From contig DHGA01000083.1 in assembly GCA_002402545.1 (NCBI GenBank), positions 1 to 27,821 on the forward strand: DNA of 27,821 nucleotides, in the 5' to 3' direction. Below, one piece after another: positions 22,771 to 27,821 of the stretch. The stretch comes from Syntrophaceae bacterium UBA4810. Its GTDB lineage: Bacteria > Desulfobacterota > Syntrophia > Syntrophales > Smithellaceae. The notes below the pieces were generated by a model, which saw only the letters and a list, made by a program, of their open reading frames with translations, had not been told where the DNA came from and made no database searches. Made by a program: the position numbers and the translations under genes. Each line of letters begins with the position of its first letter. Position 1 is the stretch's first letter.

Positions 22771-24060
22771 TTAAATCTCCCGCGAATTTTGTGCGCTTTC
22801 ATAATCCAATGTTTGCAGATATTCAACGCGCTGGACGAGCGGCGGATGTGAAAAATAAAACCATACATACAGCGGATGGGGATAAAGATTTGCCAGATTG
22901 TCTTTTGCCAGACGCTTGAGCGCGTCAATCATGGGCGCCGTTTTACCCGTTAACTGCCACGCCATGAAATCCGCCTCTCGTTCGAAGCGGCGCGATATTG
23001 CCGCGCCTAAAGGGCTCAAAAAAAATCCCGCCGTGCCCAGATACAGCGAAACTAAAAACAAGCCCGCGTAAACGGGCGAATCCTGCAATCCGAAAGCGGC
23101 ATACAAAGGCTGCCAGTTAACCGCCAGATACACTCCGTAAAGCAATGCCAAAGAACTGATAATCATAAAAGCCATCTGCTTGAGAATGTGTTTCTTTTTC
23201 CAATGTCCGATTTCGTGCGCCAGCACCGCCAGTATTTCCTCCGTTGAATGCGAAGCCAGCAATGTGTCATAGAGCACTATGCGCTTGGTTTTCCCGATAC
23301 CCGTGAAATAAGCGTTGGTGTGTTTTGAGCGTTTTCCCGCGTCCACCTGAAAAATGCCCTTAGTCTTAAGCCCCGCTTTACTCATTAGCTTGGTGACGCC
23401 GTCTTGCAGAACTTCATCCTGAATCGGTTCATACTTGTTGAAAAGCGGCGCGATCACCACAGGATAAAGCCATATCATAATAATTTGAAACGCGGTAAAG
23501 AACACCCAGCCCCAGAACCACCAGCTCGCGGGAAAATTAAGGATAAACGCCATAAGAGCGCTGACAATAATCGCGAGTAAAATTAGAGAAATAATGGCTG
23601 ATTTCATCAGGTCGGTTATCCAGATACGCCAGGTAATTGTGGAAAAACCGTATTTTTTTTCTAACACAAAATTGCTGTACAGATCAAAAGGTATACCGCT
23701 AATTCCTCCCAGCGCGGCGAACAAAAGAAAGAATATAAGCGCCTGACTAATCAGGTGCATATCCTGGCCGCCCAGCGCGCCGACAATGACGGGCAAGAAC
23801 AAAAATAAAATCACTAGCGTGATAATATCATCCGTCAGTTCTTCCCTGGAGCCCAGACGCGAGCTATCGATGGTATAGTCCACCATTTTATTAAGAGTAT
23901 CTTTATCTATTGCCTGCTCAAAACTCGCGGGTATCTTCCGGCCATTTTTTTGCAAATGTTTTATGTTTACGCTCTCCAGCGCATAACGCCAGATGAATCG
24001 GCCGGAAAATAAAATTAAAAATATAACCAGAATAATTTTTTCTGTAATATTTAATTCCAT
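22771..24060 (-). CDS. M48-family integral-membrane zinc metalloprotease (Ste24/CAAX protease-like)
   Basis: A 429-residue inner-membrane protease. The N-terminal M48_N region (about 1-190) has five or so transmembrane segments. The zinc site is HEIGH with His282, Glu283 and His286, and a third ligand is Glu362 in EREADFMAW. The C-terminal membrane segments flank the zinc domain, as in Ste24p-like enzymes rather than the shorter HtpX. Possible roles are membrane-protein quality control or signal processing; prenylated CAAX substrates are unlikely in bacteria. ATG 24060 with AGGGA nine bases upstream is chosen over TTG 24096, because the promoter at 24102-24130 would place the transcription start almost on that TTG. 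Confidence 0.88.
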   Translation of the reverse strand: MELNITEKIILVIFLILFSGRFIWRYALESVNIKHLQKNGRKIPASFEQAIDKDTLNKMVDYTIDSSRLGSREELTDDIITLVILFLFLPVIVGALGGQDMHLISQALIFFLLFAALGGISGIPFDLYSNFVLEKKYGFSTITWRIWITDLMKSAIISLILLAIIVSALMAFILNFPASWWFWGWVFFTAFQIIMIWLYPVVIAPLFNKYEPIQDEVLQDGVTKLMSKAGLKTKGIFQVDAGKRSKHTNAYFTGIGKTKRIVLYDTLLASHSTEEILAVLAHEIGHWKKKHILKQMAFMIISSLALLYGVYLAVNWQPLYAAFGLQDSPVYAGLFLVSLYLGTAGFFLSPLGAAISRRFEREADFMAWQLTGKTAPMIDALKRLAKDNLANLYPHPLYVWFYFSHPPLVQRVEYLQTLDYESAQNSREI

Positions 24061-24101
24061 TCTTGAATTCCCTGCTGATCTTTTTGTTGATTCCAAATCG
24101 G

Positions 24102-24130
24102 AATATATGGCCTTGGTGAATGTATGTCAA
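24102..24130 (-). promoter_or_regulatory. Near-consensus sigma70 promoter of the M48-fmdB operon
   Basis: On the minus strand TTGACA (24130-24125), a 17-base spacer and TATATT (24107-24102). Predicted start near 24095, leaving a 35-base leader before ATG 24060. Confidence 0.75.
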
Positions 24131-24204
24131 GTAATGGAGTCCCGGGGCAACGGTTATGGCGATTGGCAGCGTTTATTTCTCCTGTTTGGGTACCCGTTTT
24201 CTTC

Positions 24205-24233
24205 TTGACATGGGGAGATATTTTCCCTATATT
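24205..24233 (+). promoter_or_regulatory. Near-consensus sigma70 promoter facing the small-protein genes
   Basis: TTGACA (24205-24210), a 17-base spacer and TATATT (24228-24233). Predicted start near 24240. It is divergent from the M48 promoter and has the same hexamers and spacing. Downstream are a 59-codon ORF at 24256 and the 58-aa gene at 24464. Confidence 0.7.
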
Positions 24234-24255
24234 TTCAAAAAAACAAAGGCTAATT

Positions 24256-24435
24256 ATGACTGTTGTTCTAATGTGCTTTGTTTGTTTATTTTTGTTTGCA
24301 TATACAGCGTGCCTTTATCTGGCTGTAATCAATTCCCATATCCAACGCGTTAATCTGAAAAAAATTGTTTTTGCTTATCTTGGTGGAGCAATGCCTTGTC
24401 TTGTGGCGCATCACCCACAAACGCCGGGCGCGTAA
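24256..24435 (+). CDS. Possible small membrane protein (59 aa)
   Basis: ATG at 24256 follows AAAGG with six bases between, about 16 bases after the predicted transcription start. Residues 1-25 are one hydrophobic helix rich in Val, Leu, Phe and Cys, followed by a basic stretch and a His/Pro tail ending at the TAA at 24433-24435. No family is recognised. Support is promoter proximity, the ribosome site and the membrane-helix pattern only; it may instead be an untranslated leader of the next gene. Confidence 0.35.
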   Translation: MTVVLMCFVCLFLFAYTACLYLAVINSHIQRVNLKKIVFAYLGGAMPCLVAHHPQTPGA

Positions 24436-24463
24436 CATAACACAATTTTAAAAGGAGGATACA

Positions 24464-24640
24464 ATGGCTACGAAAAAAAGAAAGCGAACTACTCACTACA
24501 GCGTCGCGGGAACTAAATTATACGCGGTACGCGATGCCAAGGGGCGCTTTGTGGACATCCAGACTTATAAGCGCGCTCACTCCATGGACATGAAAAGAAA
24601 AAGCAAAGCGGAAATAAAGGCGGCAAAAAAGAAAAAGTAA
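24464..24640 (+). CDS. Small basic conserved-looking protein (58 aa)
   Basis: A 58-residue protein with a perfect AAGGAGG ribosome-binding site before ATG 24464. Lys/Arg-rich ends (MATKKRKR... and AAKKKK) flank a core YAVRDAKGRFVDIQTYKRAH (residues 20-39), a pattern I recall from short orphan proteins in other bacteria. The high charge (about a third Lys or Arg) suggests nucleic-acid binding, but that is only inference. It follows the strong promoter at 24205 and precedes the glycine-rich gene. It is too short for usual ORF cut-offs. Confidence 0.75.
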   Translation: MATKKRKRTTHYSVAGTKLYAVRDAKGRFVDIQTYKRAHSMDMKRKSKAEIKAAKKKK

Positions 24641-24744
24641 CTTTAAAGCAAACCCGAAAGATCAGCGCAAGTGGTGTGCTTTTTGCCTTTTGAAAGTACT
24701 AAGCTCTTTAACTTTATGCCTTAAACAGCAAGGGGGATTTTATT

Positions 24745-25032
24745 ATGGAAACATGGCTTCCGATTATTATTCAGTTAATTAGTGGCGCGGTAGGTGGCAA
24801 TGCCGCCGGCGCTCTTCTTAAAGATAAATCTTTGGGCACTATCGGCAATTCTATCGCCGGTATTCTTGGTGGTGCGGGTGGTGGCGCGCTGCTAAACATG
24901 TTGGGTGTTGCCACTGGCGCCGGCGGTATGGATATTGCCGGTATTATCGGCAGTATTGCCGGCGGCGGCGTTGGCGGCGGCGTGTTGATGGCGATTATCG
25001 GCTTTATCAAAAGCGCTATGGCCAAGAAATAA
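24745..25032 (+). CDS. Small glycine-rich hydrophobic membrane protein (95 aa)
   Basis: A 95-residue protein made of alternating hydrophobic and glycine-rich segments: WLPIIIQLISGAVGGNAAGALLK (1-26 region), IGNSIAGILGGAGGGALLNMLG (residues 33-54), then IAGIIGSIAGGGVGGGVLMAIIGFI (64-88) and a Lys-ended tail. Glycine zippers of this sort pack membrane helices and occur in bacteriocin-like and membrane-organising proteins. I recognise the general sequence type as a conserved bacterial orphan, but no function. AAGGGGG precedes ATG 24745, and a strong terminator follows at 25051. Confidence 0.75.
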   Translation: METWLPIIIQLISGAVGGNAAGALLKDKSLGTIGNSIAGILGGAGGGALLNMLGVATGAGGMDIAGIIGSIAGGGVGGGVLMAIIGFIKSAMAKK

Positions 25033-25050
25033 ATATCGGTAAATATGTTG

Positions 25051-25086
25051 ACCGAAGGAATGCCCGCGCGTCCCTTCGGTTTTTTT
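25051..25086 (+). terminator. Intrinsic terminator after the glycine-rich protein gene
   Basis: Stem ACCGAAGG (25051-25058) with CCTTCGGT (25073-25080), a 14-base loop, then seven consecutive T from 25080. It lies 19 bases after the stop codon. Confidence 0.9.
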
Positions 25087-25207
25087 ATTCCGTATCTTTA
25101 GTGCTTTTTCATATTTTCGTCCTGTTTCTTGTTTACGGTGGATACAGTGCTTATAAAAAGCTGAAAAGCATGAGCACGGTAAGTCCCGTTTGATTACATA
25201 ATGCAGG

Positions 25208-25714
25208 TTACATTTTACGGCTGTCGTAGGCCCAGTGCAGGAGCGCCTGGCGCTGTTTGCGCCGGCAGTTGAGATCGCCTGCGGAACAATGTTTTTTGAG
25301 CTGCGCGATGTGCCGGTGCATCGCTTTCCATCTTTTGATTTGTCGGGCGTCATCCGGGCAGCGCCTGCCCATGTAATAGCGGCAATACCACTGAAACCAG
25401 CCGCGCGGGTCTTCGTGATAAATCCACCCTTTTTGCCTCCAGTAAGACAATGGCTTTGACGCGTTCACGCCAAAACAATTAAGTTTTGCGTCATGCCGCT
25501 TGTCGCAGAGTTTTGCTTTTGTAAACCATGAAGATGGAAATTCCCTGCGGCAGTCTGTCATATATTTACCGCCGAATACTCCCGCTTCCAGCATCTGTTT
25601 GGGCGTTAGTTGTGGCTTGAATTCCGGGTCGAAATTTTTTCCGGCAGGCTCCGCCAGGTAATAACGGTATCTTTTCTGCATTTTGTCGTTTACGTTTACT
25701 GGTTTTGGTTTCAT
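25208..25714 (-). CDS. Trp/Cys-rich conserved-looking protein of unknown function (168 aa)
   Basis: A 168-residue soluble protein with no signal or membrane helix. Its striking core, EDPRGWFQWYCRYYMGRRC (residues 101-119), is followed by DDARQIKRWKAMHRHI and a tail with two more cysteines (CSAGDLNCRR). The N-terminal part includes TPKQMLEAGVFGGKYMTDC. It is very rich in Tyr, Trp, Arg and Cys. I believe similar 'GWFQWYCRY..GRR..DD.RQI.RW' sequences occur as hypothetical proteins in other bacteria and in some eukaryotes, but could not check. The ribosome-binding site is weak (GAAAG). The gene is alone, between two terminators. Confidence 0.75.
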   Translation of the reverse strand: MKPKPVNVNDKMQKRYRYYLAEPAGKNFDPEFKPQLTPKQMLEAGVFGGKYMTDCRREFPSSWFTKAKLCDKRHDAKLNCFGVNASKPLSYWRQKGWIYHEDPRGWFQWYCRYYMGRRCPDDARQIKRWKAMHRHIAQLKKHCSAGDLNCRRKQRQALLHWAYDSRKM

Positions 25715-25765
25715 AGGTTTCTTTCAGCGAATTATACCCAAGCCTGGTATTGCTGTAAACAAATA

Positions 25766-25797
25766 AAAAAACCGCGCTTTTTCGGCGCGGCTTTTTA
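25766..25797 (-). terminator. Intrinsic terminator of the ADH-DegT operon
   Basis: CCGCGC (25772-25777) pairs with GCGCGG (25785-25790) around a seven-base loop. On the minus strand the stem is followed by seven T residues (bases 25771-25765), the right pattern for transcripts leaving the aminotransferase gene at 25821. Confidence 0.8.
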
Positions 25798-25820
25798 ATA
25801 TTTTTTATTGCTGAAATATT

Positions 25821-27023
25821 TTATATTTTCTTCGCGGCTTTTTCGATAGCCTTTCTCGTGGAATCAAGTTTTTCCTGACCCATTTTAACCATGATTTGTA
25901 TAACCAAGGTGCGTCCCAGAATATCTTCGGCGTAAGGAATGCTCGCGCGCGAATAATCTATTTTACCCTTATAGGATGGATCGGTAAAAGGGTATTTTTT
26001 GGAAATCGCCGTGGAGCGCGCCAGAAAATGCTCCCAGTTAGGAACATAGTGCCAGAGATTATTTTTGTAACAGACTGTATCTACGCCTTCCGTAGCCAAA
26101 AGCTTCTGAAATTTTAACGCCACACTCTCCTCCGGCAGATTAAACGCCAAGAACGTGGCGGAATCTCCTTCCGGATCCGGAAGCTCCCGGAATTTCACGC
26201 CCGGTACCTGCGCCAGCGCCTCTTTAATAACTTTCTTGTTATTTCTCTGCTCGGAGCAAACGTAATCAAGTTTTCTAAGCTGGACCAGGCCCAGTGCTCC
26301 CTGCAGCTCATTCATCCGATAGTTGAAACCTAAAATTGTTCTGCCTTCGAGCGCGCGGCTGACTTTCGGGTTATGATCGTGGCCGTGATCGTGATACCAT
26401 TCAGCGCGATTATATAAATCTTTGTTATTGCTTATAATCATGCCGCCTTCGCCGGTGGTAATAGTTTTAACATAGTCAAAACTAAAACAACCCATATCGC
26501 CAAAAGAGCCCAGCTTTTTGCCTTTAAAGCCCGCGCCGCAGCCCTGCGCGTTGTCTTCCAGCACCAAAAGTTTATGTTTGCGCGCTTCCTCCAATATTTT
26601 ATCTATATGGGCGGCGGAACCGCACATATGCACGGGAATGACGGCCTTTGTATAAGGAGTTTTTTTCTTCGCGATTTCTTTTGGATCTAGATTGAGCGTT
26701 TCGTCAATGTCCACCATTATAGGAACCGCGCCCACTTCCAGCACCGCCTCGTAAGTGGCCAGAAAAGTAAAGGCCGGAACAAGCACATCATCACCGGGAC
26801 CGACATCCAGCGCCGTAAGCGCCACTTTCAGCGCGGCGGAACCGGAAGTAACACCCAGCGCGTAATTGGTGCCGCAATATTTCGCGAACGCCTCTTCAAA
26901 CTCGCGGACTTTGAACATGCCTTTGCGTTGAGCGTCAAAACCGTAGCGCATCAGCACGCCAGTTTCGAGTATCTCCACTACTTCTTTTATTTCTTCCTGA
27001 CCGATTAATTCCGCACCAGCCAT
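25821..27023 (-). CDS. DegT/DnrJ/EryC1/StrS-family PLP aminotransferase (KdnA-like)
   Basis: A 400-residue sugar aminotransferase. The PLP lysine is Lys186 in SFDYVKTITTGEGG. Other family landmarks are TSGSAALK (59-66), LVPAFTFLATYEAV, the VHMCGSAAHID loop (131-141) and EDNAQGCGA. Segments such as YHDHGHDHNPK and FRELPDPEGDSATFL resemble, from memory, the Shewanella KdnA that converts 8-oxo-Kdo into 8-amino-Kdo for lipopolysaccharide. ATG 27023 follows AGGAGG. The gene lies 43 bases downstream of an iron-type alcohol dehydrogenase, which parallels the kdnB-kdnA pair. Family membership is sure; the KdnA role is likely but unproven. Confidence 0.9.
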   Translation of the reverse strand: MAGAELIGQEEIKEVVEILETGVLMRYGFDAQRKGMFKVREFEEAFAKYCGTNYALGVTSGSAALKVALTALDVGPGDDVLVPAFTFLATYEAVLEVGAVPIMVDIDETLNLDPKEIAKKKTPYTKAVIPVHMCGSAAHIDKILEEARKHKLLVLEDNAQGCGAGFKGKKLGSFGDMGCFSFDYVKTITTGEGGMIISNNKDLYNRAEWYHDHGHDHNPKVSRALEGRTILGFNYRMNELQGALGLVQLRKLDYVCSEQRNNKKVIKEALAQVPGVKFRELPDPEGDSATFLAFNLPEESVALKFQKLLATEGVDTVCYKNNLWHYVPNWEHFLARSTAISKKYPFTDPSYKGKIDYSRASIPYAEDILGRTLVIQIMVKMGQEKLDSTRKAIEKAAKKI

Positions 27024-27066
27024 TTTTCCCTCCTGAATCTTTCTGATATTTTTCTAGTTTTATAAA

Positions 27067-27821
27067 TTATAATGCCTGCGCGTACATCGCGATCGCGTCA
27101 TCTTTAGTTACTTTGCGCGGATTATTTTCCAGCGGCCGTGCCACCGTGAGCGCCACATCGGCCAGATCCGGAAAATCTTTTTCCGTAATGCCGAAATCCG
27201 CGAGCGACGCGTGAATGCCGCAATCCTCGATCAGCGCTTCCACCGCGTCGAGCGCCAAATAAGCGGCTTCGCGCGCGGGCAGTCCATCCGTGTTTTCGCC
27301 CATCGCCTCGGCGATATCCGCGAATTTTTCTAGCGCGCCGGGAAGGTTGAAATTCATCACCGCCATCAGCATCATGGTGTTGGCCAGGCCGTGACCGATG
27401 CCGTATTTTCCGCCCAGCGGGTAAGAAAGAGAATGCACCGCCGTAACGCCGGCATTTGCCAATCCCATCCCCGCGTATAAACTTCCCAGAAGCATTTGTT
27501 CGCGCGCGGCCAGATTTTTCCCGTTATGCACGCAGGTGCGCAGATTCTCGGCAATCAAAGCAATCGCCTGCAGTGAAATAAGCTCGCTCATGGGCGAGGA
27601 ATTTATCGATGTATAAGATTCGATCGCGTGACATAAAGCGTCCAACCCCGTCTGCGCGGTAGGCGCGGGCGGCAGGCTCAGCGTCAGCTCCGGATCCAAG
27701 AGCGCCAGCTCCGGATATAGATGCACGCTGTTCATGCCTTCTTTCTTTTTCAAATCTTTGCGGATGAAAACCGCGGTAAAGGTAACTTCACTGCCCGTGC
27801 CCGCCGTAGTCGGAATCATGA
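27067..27821 (-). CDS. Iron-containing alcohol dehydrogenase (group III), N-terminus outside window
   Basis: The visible 250 residues are the C-terminal two thirds of an Fe-ADH. IPTTAGTGSEVTFTAVF is the NAD-domain border, DALCHAIESYTS and VHSLSYPLGGKYGIGHGLAN hold the metal-binding histidines, and NNPRKVTKDDAIAMYAQAL is the usual end. A full enzyme has about 380 residues. The ATG at 27819 sits in the middle of the conserved IPTTAGTGSE block, so it is not the start; the rest lies to the right of the window. It oxidises an alcohol or reduces an aldehyde with NAD(P). In this operon it could supply the substrate of the aminotransferase (KdnB-like), but its histidine motifs look like generic Fe-ADH. 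Confidence 0.92.
   Translation of the reverse strand, partial: MIPTTAGTGSEVTFTAVFIRKDLKKKEGMNSVHLYPELALLDPELTLSLPPAPTAQTGLDALCHAIESYTSINSSPMSELISLQAIALIAENLRTCVHNGKNLAAREQMLLGSLYAGMGLANAGVTAVHSLSYPLGGKYGIGHGLANTMMLMAVMNFNLPGALEKFADIAEAMGENTDGLPAREAAYLALDAVEALIEDCGIHASLADFGITEKDFPDLADVALTVARPLENNPRKVTKDDAIAMYAQAL

Noticed and set aside
24124..24435. A 103-codon version of the small ORF upstream of the 58-aa gene
   Set aside because: Its first 44 codons lie upstream of the predicted transcription start near 24240; only the part from ATG 24256 fits the promoter and ribosome site.
25101..25193. A 30-codon GTG-started membrane peptide after the terminator at 25051
   Set aside because: One hydrophobic helix is visible, but there is no ribosome-binding site or promoter and a strong terminator lies just upstream. 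It could be a gene fragment.
27067..27821. Calling the alcohol dehydrogenase KdnB outright
   Set aside because: Its metal-binding motifs (DALCHAIES, GHGLAN) are those of general iron-type alcohol dehydrogenases, and the N-terminal third is missing, so the specific name is not justified.
1..27821. CRISPR arrays, tRNA and rRNA genes
   Set aside because: No regularly spaced direct repeats, tRNA-like T-arm/acceptor patterns or rRNA-like blocks were seen in the intergenic regions on either strand; this was a reading by eye, not a covariance search.

Overview
The window carries housekeeping and envelope genes of a Gram-negative bacterium with about 50% GC. It looks most like a deltaproteobacterium (Desulfobacterota, perhaps a Syntrophales-like lineage). 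That placement is inferred from the gene mix: an MCE/MlaE transporter operon, an ADP-forming acyl-CoA synthetase, paired MaoC dehydratases, an FmdB-type zinc ribbon, a possible Kdo8N gene, and intergenic palindromes of the 'GTCATTGCGA...TCGCAATGAC' and 'CATTGCCGGG...CCCGGCAAT' kind. It has not been tested by any search. No rRNA, tRNA, CRISPR array or intact transposase was seen.

Bases 1-7349 (+): the 3' part of a class A penicillin-binding protein, then the branched-chain amino acid genes ilvB-ilvN-ilvC-ilvD. The gap before ilvB holds what looks like a complete attenuator: a sigma70-like promoter, a 35-residue leader peptide with a dense Leu/Ile/Val stretch, and alternating complementary segments ending in an intrinsic terminator. 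A nested palindromic repeat lies between ilvC and ilvD.

Bases 7350-9371: an AT-rich island with a stand-alone HNH nuclease and a hypothetical lipoprotein, bounded on the left by another palindromic repeat. Next on the minus strand comes a two-gene YeeE/YedE-type sulfur transporter (9372-10441) with a perfect 15-bp hairpin downstream of it.

Bases 10552-13188 (-): a tightly overlapping four-gene MCE operon made of a MlaE-like permease, a short protein that looks like an ABC ATPase with every catalytic motif lost, a MlaD-like MCE protein and a lipoprotein. An HtrA/DegP protease is divergent from it (13355-14836), followed by a strong terminator and a PHP-domain phosphoesterase.

Bases 16022-22186: an ADP-forming acyl-CoA synthetase in beta-alpha order, the wreck of an MFS transporter, an HI0933-type flavoprotein, a DUF2600/YtpB-like class IB terpene synthase, and a pair of MaoC-fold hydroxyacyl dehydratase subunits.

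Bases 22280-27821: an FmdB zinc ribbon and an M48 membrane protease driven by a near-consensus promoter. A divergent near-consensus promoter faces several small uncharacterised ORFs (59, 58 and 95 aa). A 168-aa Trp/Cys-rich orphan follows, then a DegT aminotransferase resembling KdnA, and the C-terminal part of an iron-containing alcohol dehydrogenase that runs off the right end.
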